Numbered from the stretch's first letter, positions 18,470 to 33,039 are shown. The stretch is 64,000 nt of DNA from CBFDBF01 sp050291465 (GCA_050291465.1 JBNKJV010000008.1:1-64000), one strand, 5' to 3'. Notes: generated by a model not told the origin, from the sequence alone. A program made the numbers and translations.

Positions 18470-20665
18470 ATGAACAAGCCAATCTACACTAGAAAATGGA
18501 ACCGGTTTGGGCTGTTTGCCGCCGCGGGTTCGACTGTATCCAGGCTGACGTCCGGTCTCCTGTGCCTGTTTCTGCTGGCAGGGGCTTCCGCGTTACAAGC
18601 GGAGACCGGCAACACCCTGCAGGACATCAGCTTCTCGGCATTGCCCGGGAACGCCGTGCAGATCACCGTAACGGCCGAGAATCCGTTTGCCGAGCCTTCA
18701 AGTTTCTCCACGGATAATCCTGCTCGTATCGCCGTTGATTTTCAGAGCATGAAGAGCGGAGGCGTAAATAAAAGTCAGGCGGTCGGTATCGGCATGGTGC
18801 GCAGCATCAACACCATCGAAGCCGGCGAAAGAACCCGGATGGTGATCAATCTTGCGGACAGCGTTGCCTATGATATGCGGGTTGACGGAAATCGGGTCAT
18901 CATCAACGTGGATGCCGGGGCGGCAAAGGTTGCGGAAACGTCTTCCTCCGCACCTGCGATTCGGGAGGAAAAGACCCAGGCCGTCGCCGCGAGCGCCACT
19001 GAACGGGCTATCGATAATGTCGATTTCCGGCGCGGCGATACCGGAGAAGGCAGGATTCTTATCACGCTTTCCGACCCTTCGACGACGGTGGATATGCGCG
19101 AAGAGGGTGGTCGCATTGTGCTTGATTTTGTCGACACGGCGTTGCCTGAGCGTTTAATGAGGAAGTTCGATGTAACCGATTTCGCTACGCCGGTGAAGGT
19201 ATTTGAGGTCTCGTCGCAGGGCGATAATGTCCACGTGGAGATCACGGCCACAGGTGAGTATGAGCACCTTGCCTATCAGGCAAACAACCTGTTTGCAGTG
19301 GAGCTGCGGCCTCTGAGCTTGGCGGAGAAAGAGGAGATTCAGAAGAAGAAGCAGCTTTATTCCGGAGAACGGTTGTCACTTAATTTTCAGGAGATCGAAG
19401 TGCGGGCCGTGCTGCAGTTGCTCGCTGATTTCACCGATCTCAATATGGTGACCAGTGATACGGTCACCGGCTCCATCACCCTGCGGTTGCAGAACGTACC
19501 CTGGGATCAGGCCCTGGATATTATTCTCAAAACCAAAGGGCTCGACATGCGCAAGACCGGTAACGTGATCATGGTGGCTCCGACGGAAGAGATCGCGGCG
19601 CGGGAGAAGCTGGAGCTGGAATCCAAGCAACAGATCGAAGAGCTTGCGCCGCTGCACTCGGAATATATCCAGATAAATTACGCCAAGGCCGCAGAGATCG
19701 CCGGACTCCTTAAGTCGACGGGTAACCAGTTGCTGACACCGGATCGTGGGAATGTCACAGTGGATGAGCGCACCAATACCCTGCTGGTCCGGGATACCGC
19801 CGCCAAGCTGGATGATATCCACCGTCTGGTGAAAAAACTCGACATCCCGGTTCGTCAGGTGCTGATCGAGTCCAGGGTGGTGAGTGCGGATGACACCTTC
19901 GCCAAGGATATTGGCGTAAGATTTGGGTTTAATGCGGCCTCTGGTCGGGTGCAAGACAATAATCAGGTACTCGTTGCCGGCGGTATTCAGGGACATCTTG
20001 ACAATACCGGTACCCTGGATACGGGCACCTTTATGGGTACTCATGCCGGTATAGTCGGTACCAGCGATGCAGAGAATCTGATGGTCAATCTGCCGGCCAC
20101 CAGCCCCAGTGGTGCGATCAACTTGTTAATCGGTAAGATCGGTTCCCACCTTCTGCAGCTGGAGCTTTCCGCCATGCAGCAGGAAGGGCGGGGCGAGGTG
20201 GTTTCCAGCCCGCGCGTGATCACCGCCGACCGGCAGAAGGCGATCATCAAACAGGGTGATGAGATTCCTTACCAGGAAGAAACATCCAGCGGCGCAACCA
20301 ACATCGCGTTTAAGGAGGCGGTGTTAAAGCTGGAGGTGACCCCCCAAATTACGCCGGATGATCGCATTATCATGGATCTGCTGATTAATAATGACGAGGC
20401 CGATTTTGACCGGTCCGTGGAAGGGGTGCCGCCGCTGGTAACCCGCGAGATCGAGACGTCGGTGTTGGTGGATAACGGGGAAACCGTGGTTCTGGGCGGG
20501 GTCTTTACCCGGGAACGTACCACCAATGTGGAGCGGGTCCCCTTCTTTGGAGACCTCCCCTATGTCGGAAACCTTTTCAAGAACACCACGGAGACGGATA
20601 ATAACCGCGAGCTGCTGATCTTTGTTACCCCCAAGATTCTGAAGGAGACCCTCGGAGCGCGTTGA
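18470..20665 (+). CDS. pilQ: Type IV pilus secretin PilQ
   Basis: An outer-membrane secretin that forms the pilus exit channel. It has 731 residues from this ATG; a GTG 24 bases earlier would add eight residues, but AGGGG lies at good distance from 18470. Domain order: signal peptide ending SALQA, two AMIN domains that bind peptidoglycan (residues about 45-170 and 180-280), secretin N0/N1 domains (LNFQEIEVRAVLQLLADFTDLNMV), and the C-terminal secretin pore domain with VSSPRVITAD and VPFFGDLPYVGNLFK. It is the last pil gene; a terminator-like hairpin follows. Confidence 0.95.
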   Translation: MNKPIYTRKWNRFGLFAAAGSTVSRLTSGLLCLFLLAGASALQAETGNTLQDISFSALPGNAVQITVTAENPFAEPSSFSTDNPARIAVDFQSMKSGGVNKSQAVGIGMVRSINTIEAGERTRMVINLADSVAYDMRVDGNRVIINVDAGAAKVAETSSSAPAIREEKTQAVAASATERAIDNVDFRRGDTGEGRILITLSDPSTTVDMREEGGRIVLDFVDTALPERLMRKFDVTDFATPVKVFEVSSQGDNVHVEITATGEYEHLAYQANNLFAVELRPLSLAEKEEIQKKKQLYSGERLSLNFQEIEVRAVLQLLADFTDLNMVTSDTVTGSITLRLQNVPWDQALDIILKTKGLDMRKTGNVIMVAPTEEIAAREKLELESKQQIEELAPLHSEYIQINYAKAAEIAGLLKSTGNQLLTPDRGNVTVDERTNTLLVRDTAAKLDDIHRLVKKLDIPVRQVLIESRVVSADDTFAKDIGVRFGFNAASGRVQDNNQVLVAGGIQGHLDNTGTLDTGTFMGTHAGIVGTSDAENLMVNLPATSPSGAINLLIGKIGSHLLQLELSAMQQEGRGEVVSSPRVITADRQKAIIKQGDEIPYQEETSSGATNIAFKEAVLKLEVTPQITPDDRIIMDLLINNDEADFDRSVEGVPPLVTREIETSVLVDNGETVVLGGVFTRERTTNVERVPFFGDLPYVGNLFKNTTETDNNRELLIFVTPKILKETLGAR

Positions 20666-20695
20666 CAGCATTCGCGGCAGTCAGCTGGAAAATGG

Positions 20696-20729
20696 AAGGG
20701 GCGCGCCGGTTGGGTGGGCCCCTTTCTTT
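20696..20729 (+). terminator. Weak terminator between pilQ and aroK
   Basis: AAGGGGC (20696-20702) pairs with GCCCCTT (20718-20724), followed by TCTTT. The short stem and interrupted T tract suggest partial termination, letting some transcription continue into aroK. Confidence 0.5.
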
Positions 20730-20811
20730 GTTGGCGGTATCGTAACAAGTATGCGCCGTTGATTTCCCGGGCCTTGTGCCGGCAACGTCGATCTGACATA
20801 TCTGATTTGTA

Positions 20812-21330
20812 ATGAAGTATTCAAAGAACATCTTTCTTATCGGTCCTATGGGGGCTGGGAAAAGCACTATCGGGCGCCGTTTGGCGGAGATGTTGGATAT
20901 GGAGTTTGACGATACCGATCATGAGGTTCGGCGCCGTACCGGCGTGGATATTCCGACGGTATTCGACTTTGAGGGGGAAGAAGGATTCAGGCGGCGTGAA
21001 AAGGCGGTTGTGGAAGAGCTGACACAGCGCGACGGGCTGGTGCTTGCCACCGGCGGAGGGGTGGTGCTTGATCCGGAAAACAGAAGTATGCTCTCTTCCA
21101 GAGGGTTTGTGGTTTATCTTTACTGTACCCCGGACCAGCAGTACAGCAGAACGGAGAAGGATCGCAGCAGGCCGTTGCTGCAGACCGAGAATCCCCTGCA
21201 GCGGTTGCAGGAGCTGATGACGCAGCGGGATCCGCTGTATCGTCAGACCGCGGACATCGTGGTTTCCACCGAGAAACGTAATGCCGTGAGTGTGGCCCGC
21301 GAGATTGCCAGGAAAGTCCGTGCGGATTGA
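20812..21330 (+). CDS. aroK: Shikimate kinase I
   Basis: It phosphorylates shikimate at the 3-hydroxyl with ATP in the chorismate pathway. The 172 residues contain the P-loop GPMGAGKST (residues 11-19), the shikimate-binding DTDHEVRRRTG and FRRREK, the central TGGGVV and the lid arginines RSRPLL. Position between pilQ and aroB is the usual gammaproteobacterial arrangement. Confidence 0.96.
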   Translation: MKYSKNIFLIGPMGAGKSTIGRRLAEMLDMEFDDTDHEVRRRTGVDIPTVFDFEGEEGFRRREKAVVEELTQRDGLVLATGGGVVLDPENRSMLSSRGFVVYLYCTPDQQYSRTEKDRSRPLLQTENPLQRLQELMTQRDPLYRQTADIVVSTEKRNAVSVAREIARKVRAD

Positions 21331-21395
21331 ACCTTAGTCTGGAAGAATTGTCATCGCTTTAAATAGTTATGGCCGGCAGTCTGGCCAGAAAACCG

Positions 21396-22481
21396 ATGGA
21401 ATTGATACAAGAAACACTGCAGGTTGATCTTGGGGAGCGCTCCTACCCCATATATATAGGTGCCGGGTTGCTGGCTGATGCGGAATGCTATCGCCGTCAT
21501 ATCCCTGGACGGCAAGTGATGGTGGTAAGCAATGAGACCGTTGCCCCCCTTTATCTCGAAAAGCTTCAGGGGGCCCTTGCGGGCTTCGATAGCAGGACGG
21601 TGATTCTCCCGGATGGTGAGCGATACAAAACGCTTGAGATCTGGCAGAGGATTTTTGACGAACTCCTGAGTAACCGGTTTAACAGGCAGTGCACGGTTTT
21701 GGCCCTGGGAGGCGGTGTGGTCGGAGACATGGCGGGTTTTGCCGCGGCCTGCTACCAGCGTGGCGTTCATTTTATTCAGGTTCCCACCACGCTGCTGGCC
21801 CAGGTCGACTCTTCGGTGGGTGGCAAGACCGGCGTCAATCACCGTCTCGGAAAAAACATGATCGGTGCATTCTACCAGCCACGCTGTGTTATCGCCGATA
21901 TCGACACCCTGAACACCCTGGATGCCCGACAACTCTCCGCGGGGATTGCGGAGATCATCAAGTATAGTCTGATCAACGACCCCGATTTTTTTATCTGGCT
22001 GGAAGAGAACATGGAGCGGCTCACGGCGCGGGATCCCGCCGTGCTCGCCTACGCCATAAAGCGGTCGTGCCAGGATAAGGCCGCAATTGTGGCGGCGGAC
22101 GAACTGGAAGCCGGGCAGCGGGCGCTCCTCAACCTGGGGCACACCTTCGGCCATGCCATTGAAACCGGTGTCGGTTATGGCGAATGGCTGCATGGTGAGG
22201 CGGTGGGTGCGGGTATCTGCATGGCGGCGAAATTCTCCGCCAGGTTGGGTTGGTTGACACCCGATGAGGAACGGCGCATTGTCGATCTCATCGGCCGGGC
22301 TGCGCTTCCGGTTGTCCCACCAGACTCACTGGACGCGGACCGGTTTATTGAACTGATGTCGGTGGATAAGAAGGTTGTGGACGGGAGGCTGCGCCTGGTT
22401 CTGCTCAAGGGGATCGGGCGGTCTCTGGTTACCGATGATTTCGATATGAACACGTTGCGCACTACTCTGGATGGAAACTGA
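21396..22481 (+). CDS. aroB: 3-dehydroquinate synthase
   Basis: It converts DAHP to 3-dehydroquinate using NAD and a divalent metal. The chosen start MELIQETLQVDLGERSYPI fits the family N-terminus; an ATG 27 bases earlier is possible, and neither has a strong ribosome binding site. The protein of 361 residues shows ALGGGVVGDMAGFAAA, the substrate-binding PTTLLAQVDSSVGGKTGVNH, and the metal-binding NLGHTFGHAIE plus WLHGEAV. The stop overlaps the next gene by 11 bases. Confidence 0.95.
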   Translation: MELIQETLQVDLGERSYPIYIGAGLLADAECYRRHIPGRQVMVVSNETVAPLYLEKLQGALAGFDSRTVILPDGERYKTLEIWQRIFDELLSNRFNRQCTVLALGGGVVGDMAGFAAACYQRGVHFIQVPTTLLAQVDSSVGGKTGVNHRLGKNMIGAFYQPRCVIADIDTLNTLDARQLSAGIAEIIKYSLINDPDFFIWLEENMERLTARDPAVLAYAIKRSCQDKAAIVAADELEAGQRALLNLGHTFGHAIETGVGYGEWLHGEAVGAGICMAAKFSARLGWLTPDEERRIVDLIGRAALPVVPPDSLDADRFIELMSVDKKVVDGRLRLVLLKGIGRSLVTDDFDMNTLRTTLDGN

Positions 22482-24207
22482 AGGGCGTTTACAATTGAAT
22501 TCGGCAACTGAGTCCGAGGGATTCCGCTACGACGCAACCGCGGGAAGGGGTGCGTCTTTCTTCTCCAGTCCGGAACTCATCCAGCGGTTGGACCTGCTGC
22601 GGCACCTCACGGAGAACAGCGAGCTGATTCCGTTGGTAAAAGGTGTTGAAGGGGCGGGAAAAAGCGCGCTGATCGATCAGTTGATGCAGCTTGCCTCAGA
22701 TAATTGGGTGACCGCGAATATCGAGGCCAATCCCATGATGCAGCCTGATCAGCTGCTGGTTGCGCTTGCGACCACCTTTTCCAGGGCTGCGGACGACCGC
22801 TCAATGGAGCACCTGATACAGCGGTTCGGATATTTGCGCCAGGACGGATTTCTTCCGGTGGTGATTGTCGATGATGCGCATCTGCTCCCGGAGGCCACCA
22901 TTATCACACTGCTGCGTCTGCACGAACGTCGCCAGGGGGACGCTGTTCTCGTACGTATTCTGCTGTTCGCGGAGCCGGAGATCGACAACCTCCTGAAGGC
23001 CCCGCAGATACAGGCCATGAATATCCTCGCCCTGCAGGCCCTGGATATGCCCAGGCTCACCAGGGCTCAGACGGAACAGTTCGCCAAGCAGCTGTTGCTG
23101 GCTGAGGATCCTTCAGGACGACTGGGACTGAGTTCCGGCCGTATCGACAAGATCTTTCAGGAAAGCGAGGGTTTACCGGGCCGGGTAAGGGATCTGGTTC
23201 TGGAGTCCATATTCGCGGGGATGGCAAAAAATCGCTGGCGGCTGGGGAACATGGGATCACCTCTGGCGACCTTCGGGATCGCCGTCACCCTAGTGATCCT
23301 GCTTTTGATACTGGTGTTCCAGGACAGTATCAACGGGATCTTCGGAACCGAGCCCGGGGGCGAAGATTCCACAACCTCTACCCCACCACTACGGGGTAAA
23401 GTGGTGCCGCTGCAGCTTCCCGCGTCGGAACCGGTAGCAGAGCCCCGGCAACCGCCGACAGAGGCGCCTGCGGCGGATACCGGATCCCCGGAGTCGGTGC
23501 CGCCGGACGCGGAACCCACCCCGCAGGAGGAGTCCCGGATTTCTTCTCCGGAGCAGGTTTCGGAGCCCGTACCTGTTGAGTTGCCCGTGGCCGGCAGGGC
23601 AGCGGAGGAGCCTCGGACGGGGGTTGCGGAAAGGGATGACGCTGAAGCCGCCGTCCAGGAAGCGGCGGTCCCGGAGGTCATGCCACCGGAAGCGGAAGCG
23701 CCGGTAAAGGTGGAAAAACCGGCAACCGAAGTCGTCGGCCCCGAGCCGGCAGCAGAAGAGCCGGAAGCGGTTCCGGTCCCCGCTGCCGAAGAAGCTGTGA
23801 AGGAGCCGGCGCCGGGGGTTACCGAATCTGTCACCGAGACTGCTGCACCGACCGTCAATCGAACGGTTCCGGTTCCGGCGGTGGAAAAACAGGAACCTGC
23901 CCCGGTTAAGGCCGGGAGTGAGGCGTGGCTGCTGCAGCAGAACCCCGGCTCCTATACTCTGCAGTTGATCGGCCTGCAGGACGAGGCGGGGGTGGCCCGG
24001 TTTCTTGAGCGTTATAAACTACCCGGGCAAACCGCCTATTTCCGTACTTCCCGTCAGGGTAAACCCTGGTTCCCGGTGTTATACGGCATATTTCCAAATC
24101 GGGATGCCGCCCTTGCGGGACGGGATAAGTTACCGGAAAGTCTTAGAAAATCCGACGTCTGGCCGCGCAGCCTGGAGTCTGTTCAGAAAGAGATCCGCAG
24201 CCGGTGA
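22471..24207 (+). CDS. AAA ATPase with C-terminal SPOR domain (DamX-like)
   Basis: The N-terminal half is an ExeA-like ATPase with Walker A GVEGAGKS (residues 58-65) and Walker B VVIVDDAHLL near 130. A single membrane helix is near 268-288. A long Pro/Glu/Ala-rich linker (about 295-475) leads to a SPOR domain that should bind denuded peptidoglycan at the septum (SYTLQLIGLQDEAGVARF through WFPVLYGIFPNRDAA). The architecture and the place after aroB match gammaproteobacterial DamX/PA5037-like cell-division proteins. It overlaps aroB by 11 bases, so translation is likely coupled. Confidence 0.85.
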   Translation: METEGRLQLNSATESEGFRYDATAGRGASFFSSPELIQRLDLLRHLTENSELIPLVKGVEGAGKSALIDQLMQLASDNWVTANIEANPMMQPDQLLVALATTFSRAADDRSMEHLIQRFGYLRQDGFLPVVIVDDAHLLPEATIITLLRLHERRQGDAVLVRILLFAEPEIDNLLKAPQIQAMNILALQALDMPRLTRAQTEQFAKQLLLAEDPSGRLGLSSGRIDKIFQESEGLPGRVRDLVLESIFAGMAKNRWRLGNMGSPLATFGIAVTLVILLLILVFQDSINGIFGTEPGGEDSTTSTPPLRGKVVPLQLPASEPVAEPRQPPTEAPAADTGSPESVPPDAEPTPQEESRISSPEQVSEPVPVELPVAGRAAEEPRTGVAERDDAEAAVQEAAVPEVMPPEAEAPVKVEKPATEVVGPEPAAEEPEAVPVPAAEEAVKEPAPGVTESVTETAAPTVNRTVPVPAVEKQEPAPVKAGSEAWLLQQNPGSYTLQLIGLQDEAGVARFLERYKLPGQTAYFRTSRQGKPWFPVLYGIFPNRDAALAGRDKLPESLRKSDVWPRSLESVQKEIRSR

Positions 24208-24433
24208 TATTCGGGAAGATGGACGCAAGTTATTAAAATACTCAATAAGGCTCTGGCCTAATCTCAACTTCTCCGATATCCTACACGGTTCTGCGCGACC
24301 GATTTTTCTGTCGCCCTAATACGTTTTTATGATTTGGTGCCGCGGTTCTCAATGCCGCAGGCGGCTGTTTTTTGGCCGGCCCATATTGCCGCCCCAGTGC
24401 TGTGCGGGCCGAGATAGATGAAGATGAGGTTTT

Positions 24434-29056
<4,623 letters not shown>

Positions 29057-29127
29057 GATATAGATTTAGAAGCCGTTAATAGACGCAAATTGCTGCGAAG
29101 GGGCAGGATCATCTTCGCGGATTTTTT

Positions 29128-29154
29128 CGGTGATTTGCGTTCATTTGCGGTTAA
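29128..29154. repeat. Dispersed repeat copy in gltB-gltD gap
   Basis: CGGTGATTTGCGTTCATTTG plus GCGGTTAA closely matches 52630-52660 (CGGTGATTAGCGTTTATTTG plus GCGGCTAA). It sits between gltB and gltD, just upstream of the gltD ribosome binding site. Confidence 0.65.
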
Positions 29155-29176
29155 AGAAGATTGGAGCTACTGAGTT

Positions 29177-30628
29177 ATGGGCAAGCCCACAGGTTTTATG
29201 GAGTACCCGCGCCAGGACCGGACCTATGCGCCGGCATCGGATCGCGTGAGCCATTTTGAAGAGTTCATGATTTCTCTTTCGGAGGAAGAACTGAATCGGC
29301 AGGGTGCACGCTGTATGGACTGCGGTATTCCCTTCTGTCACAACGCGTGCCCGGTGAACAATATCATTCCGGACTGGAACGATCTGGTTTATCGTGACGA
29401 CTGGCGCCGGGCGTTGCAGGTTCTGCACAGTACCAACAATTTTCCGGAGTTTACCGGTCGTATCTGCCCCGCCCCCTGTCAGGAGGCCTGTACTCTGAAT
29501 CTTGACGATAACTCGGTCACCATTAAGACCATCGAGTGCGCCATTATCGAAAAAGGGTGGGAAGAGGGATGGATTACACCGGAGATCCCTGAACATCGTA
29601 CCGGCAAGCGGGTAGCGATCGTGGGTTCCGGCCCCGCCGGACTTGCCTGTGCGCAGCAACTGGCCCGGGCCGGGCACTCGGTGGTGCTGTATGAGAAACA
29701 CAACCGCATCGGTGGTCTGCTGCGCTACGGGATTCCGGACTTCAAACTGGATAAGCAGATTATCACCCGCCGTATGGGCCAGATGCGCAGCGAGGGTGTG
29801 GAGTTTCGCCCCAATACCCATATCGGAGTTGATATCCCCGCTGATCAGTTGACGAAGGAGTATGACGCCGTAGTGCTCACGGGTGGTTCTGAAAAACCGC
29901 GGGATCTGCCTATTCCGGGTCGTGAGCTGGAGGGGGTCTATTTCGCCCTGGAGTTTCTGCAGACCAACAGTCACCGGGTACAGGGGGATGAAATCCCGGA
30001 AGAGGAGTTTATCTCGGCGGAAGGAAAGCATGTGGTGGTTATCGGTGGTGGTGACACCGGTTCCGACTGTATCGGAACCTCCAACCGGCACGGTGCGGAG
30101 TCCGTAACCCAATTGGAAATCCTGCCGAAGCCGCCGGAGCGGGAAGACAAACTTCTGACCTGGCCCGATTGGCCGAACAAACTGCGTACATCCTCTTCCC
30201 ACGAGGAAGGTTGCGAGCGTATGTGGAGCGTGGCCACCAAGGAGTTCATCGGTGAAGGCGGTCGGGTCAAGGCGATCCGCTGCGTCGAGGTGGAGTGGAA
30301 CCGGGACGAAAAAGGTAACTGGCAGATGTCCGAGGTGGAGGGATCCGAGTTTGAACTTAAGGCTGATCTCGTTACTCTCGCCATGGGCTTTCTTCATCCG
30401 GTTCACGAAGGAATGCTGCAGCAGTTGGGTGTGGAGCTGGATCCCCGGGGGAACGTAAAGGGTATCACCGAGGGTGCGGATGCCTATAAGACCTCCGTAG
30501 AGGGGGTGTTTGCTGCGGGTGATATGCGCCGTGGTCAGTCGCTGGTGGTGTGGGCCATCCGTGAAGGACGCCAATGCGCCCGGGCGGTGGATGAATATCT
30601 GATGGGCGAAAGCGAACTTCCGCGGTAG
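29177..30628 (+). CDS. gltD: Glutamate synthase (NADPH), small subunit
   Basis: It passes electrons from NADPH through FAD and iron-sulfur clusters to GltB. The 483 residues contain N-terminal cysteine motifs for two 4Fe-4S clusters (CMDCGIPFCHNACPV near 45 and CPAPCQEAC near 97), the FAD-binding VAIVGSGPAGLACAQ near 148 and the NADPH-binding VVVIGGGDTGSDC near 288. The C-terminal FAD contact is GVFAAGDMRRGQSLVVWA. It follows gltB in the same direction and ends before a strong terminator. Confidence 0.96.
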   Translation: MGKPTGFMEYPRQDRTYAPASDRVSHFEEFMISLSEEELNRQGARCMDCGIPFCHNACPVNNIIPDWNDLVYRDDWRRALQVLHSTNNFPEFTGRICPAPCQEACTLNLDDNSVTIKTIECAIIEKGWEEGWITPEIPEHRTGKRVAIVGSGPAGLACAQQLARAGHSVVLYEKHNRIGGLLRYGIPDFKLDKQIITRRMGQMRSEGVEFRPNTHIGVDIPADQLTKEYDAVVLTGGSEKPRDLPIPGRELEGVYFALEFLQTNSHRVQGDEIPEEEFISAEGKHVVVIGGGDTGSDCIGTSNRHGAESVTQLEILPKPPEREDKLLTWPDWPNKLRTSSSHEEGCERMWSVATKEFIGEGGRVKAIRCVEVEWNRDEKGNWQMSEVEGSEFELKADLVTLAMGFLHPVHEGMLQQLGVELDPRGNVKGITEGADAYKTSVEGVFAAGDMRRGQSLVVWAIREGRQCARAVDEYLMGESELPR

Positions 30629-30680
30629 TCAAGAAGGGTCTTTCTGTTGCTGATGGATCTGCGCGATCTGTCAGTTGGGA

Positions 30681-30711
30681 AAAAGGGCTGCGTGGAGCAG
30701 CCCTTTTTTTT
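30681..30711 (+). terminator. Terminator after gltD
   Basis: GGGCTGC (30685-30691) and GCAGCCC (30697-30703) enclose GTGGA, followed by eight T. The A run on the left also allows weak termination of the minus-strand peptide gene that faces it. Confidence 0.88.
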
Positions 30712-30726
30712 ATGCATAACGGACTA

Positions 30727-30891
30727 TTATCTCCCCGTCCTGGTTTGTGTCCCGGCACCCTGGGATGTGGAGCCGGTATTTGTGGAACCCGAACCGGTTG
30801 TCCCCTGGTTTTGATCCCCCGCAGCGAAAGTGGCGCCTGCCGCGACTAAAGAGATCATGACCAGTACTAACGCAATGGATTTTTTCACCAT
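30727..30891 (-). CDS. Small secreted Gly/Thr/Ser-rich peptide
   Basis: A 54-codon open frame with a clear ribosome binding site (GGGAGG, eight bases before ATG). The product begins MVKKSIALVLVMISLVAAGA, a good Sec signal peptide with cleavage likely after TFA. The mature part is about 30 residues of low complexity (GDQNQGTTGSGSTNTG and onward), ending TRTGR. No family is recognised. It is convergent with gltD and shares its terminator. Confidence 0.6.
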   Translation of the reverse strand: MVKKSIALVLVMISLVAAGATFAAGDQNQGTTGSGSTNTGSTSQGAGTQTRTGR

Positions 30892-31176
30892 GGATATCCT
30901 CCCTGAAAAAAGTCTATATCTGATCCTGCTATCTATTTATAGTGTATTTATCTTGAATATCAACGGCATGCGGCTCACGTTCGGCCCTGCACTGTGAATT
31001 GGTGCACACAGAACTTTCCCGGGGAGAGGAGGTGGATCGATTCCAAATACGGGCGATGGCAGGCTGATATATTGCGTGCGCAGATTCAAGAAGCGGGAAA
31101 TTCTGCCGCTATGCCTGATATGGTTGCGATAAACAGGAAAAACCCGTCCTAAGAGAACCTTAGAGGGACGTCCAAG

Positions 31177-33039
31177 ATGGGCCTAAAAAGAAAGACAACA
31201 ACCTTCTTTGTTTTCCTTACCTTAATCATGGTCACTGCTCTTGTAGGGGCCAGTCTCATCTCTTTCCGGTACTTTGCCCTCAGTACGGCGGAAGATCAGG
31301 CGCGGACAGCCGCCGAGATCGTCCGGGTGCATCTGACCGAATCCATGGTGAACGGGACCATCAGTAAACGGAAGACCTTTCTCGAGCGGTTGGCGGGGGT
31401 GAAAGGGTTGCTGGATGTCTGGGTGGTGCGCGGTCCTGCCGTGGTCAAACAGTTCGGACCCGGATTCGAATCGGAGCAGCGCCGGGATGCTATCGATGAG
31501 GAGGTGATCGCCACGGTCAAGCCCTATTTCGGCCTGGTTGACAGAGGCAGGGGTGAGGTTTTTCGTGCCACCATCCCCTACGTGGCGCAGAGTGAATCCG
31601 AGCCCCATTGCATGCAGTGCCACCAAGTGGAGCGGGGCGATGTGCTGGGTGCGGTAACCATCTTTCTCTCCATCGCCGAGCAGCGCAATCAGGCGCTCAT
31701 GATCGTTATGCTGATGGCCGGGGTGGTGGCCCTGTTCGCCATCCTTTCAATGATGTTTTCACGGCGTCTGATCAAGCCCCTGATCGATACCGCCGGAGCG
31801 GTGCAGGATGCGGTGCACGGTGCCCGCGCCGGTGATTTTTCGGCCAGGATCCAATATCAGAGTGATGACGAGGTGGGGCAGATCGCCAAGGATCTTAATG
31901 TCCTGATGGTGCTGTTGAGCAAGGGACTGGAGAGTATCGCCCAGAAGGTGGCCAGACTGATCCGGTACACCCAGCCGATCGGAGACAACCAGCTCGCCAC
32001 TACTATCGAAATGGTGGAGAGCCTGGAAGATGTCTCCTGTTTCAAAACCGCCATTGAGGAAGACGAGACCAAGGAAGAGGTTTATTGGCGGCTTTCTCAG
32101 GTGATCAGCAAGGATTTCATGATCGATCACTTCTCCATCTATGAAGTGGCGACAAGCAAGAATAAATTGCTCCCCATGATAGTGGACGGCATTCCCGACA
32201 AGGACTGCTGCTGGTGTGATCCGCAGGTTCTGGTGCGGGCGGATGCCTGCCGCGCCAAACGAACCGGCCATCTGGTGGACGGTATCAGCACCCCCGGAAT
32301 CTGTACCGCGTTCTCACCGCGCGAGGATCATGCGCAAGCGTTCCATGTCTGTATTCCGATGATTCAGTCGGGGTCGGTCGGAGGTGTAGTGCAGGTGGTT
32401 ACCGATCCGGACCGAAAGGCCCTGGCCTGCAATATGATGCCGTTTATCGAGGTCTATCTGCGTGAGGCCGCCCCTGTTCTGGAGGCGAAGCGGCTTATGA
32501 GCACGTTGCGCGAGTCGGCTCTGCGCGATCCCATGACCGGTCTGCATAATCGGCGCTTCCTGCAGGAATATGTGGATATCCTGATCTCCTATACCGATCG
32601 CAACAAGAGCAACTTCACGGTATTGATGGCGGATCTGGATTACTTCAAGCAGGTAAACGATACCTATGGGCACGAGGCAGGCGACGCTACGCTGAAGGCC
32701 CTGGCAAAGGCGTTGACCAACTGCGTACGTGGTTCCGATCTGGTTATTCGCTACGGCGGCGAAGAGTTCCTGATCCTGCTGCGGGATACGGCTCCGGAGT
32801 CCGGGCTGAAGGTGGCGGAGAAGATTCGCGAAACCATCGAAAATATGAAGGTCGAGCTGACAGGCATCGTGATCAAGAAAACCCTGTCCCTGGGGGTGTC
32901 AGGATATCCGGATGACAGCAGCAATTTCTGGCAGGTGGTCAAATATGCTGATGTGGCCTTATACAAGGCGAAGGACGCGGGGCGCAACCGGGTGCTCCGC
33001 TTTACCCCCGATATGTGGACGGACGAAGAAGCCTATTGA
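31177..33039 (+). CDS. Membrane diguanylate cyclase with periplasmic haem-c sensor motif
   Basis: It is predicted to make cyclic di-GMP. Order over 620 residues: membrane helix (about 10-30), periplasmic domain of DUF3365/Tll0287 type with a single haem-c site CMQCH at about 145-149, second helix (about 167-190), HAMP, a GAF-like domain with a cysteine-rich patch (DCCWCD near 348), then GGDEF. The active-site motif is RYGGEEF near 524, with the inhibitory RxxD site RGSD exactly five residues before GGEEF, so the enzyme should be active and feedback-inhibited. It stands between gltD and hemE, which are usually adjacent, so it looks inserted. The haem suggests redox or gas sensing. Confidence 0.88.
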   Translation: MGLKRKTTTFFVFLTLIMVTALVGASLISFRYFALSTAEDQARTAAEIVRVHLTESMVNGTISKRKTFLERLAGVKGLLDVWVVRGPAVVKQFGPGFESEQRRDAIDEEVIATVKPYFGLVDRGRGEVFRATIPYVAQSESEPHCMQCHQVERGDVLGAVTIFLSIAEQRNQALMIVMLMAGVVALFAILSMMFSRRLIKPLIDTAGAVQDAVHGARAGDFSARIQYQSDDEVGQIAKDLNVLMVLLSKGLESIAQKVARLIRYTQPIGDNQLATTIEMVESLEDVSCFKTAIEEDETKEEVYWRLSQVISKDFMIDHFSIYEVATSKNKLLPMIVDGIPDKDCCWCDPQVLVRADACRAKRTGHLVDGISTPGICTAFSPREDHAQAFHVCIPMIQSGSVGGVVQVVTDPDRKALACNMMPFIEVYLREAAPVLEAKRLMSTLRESALRDPMTGLHNRRFLQEYVDILISYTDRNKSNFTVLMADLDYFKQVNDTYGHEAGDATLKALAKALTNCVRGSDLVIRYGGEEFLILLRDTAPESGLKVAEKIRETIENMKVELTGIVIKKTLSLGVSGYPDDSSNFWQVVKYADVALYKAKDAGRNRVLRFTPDMWTDEEAY

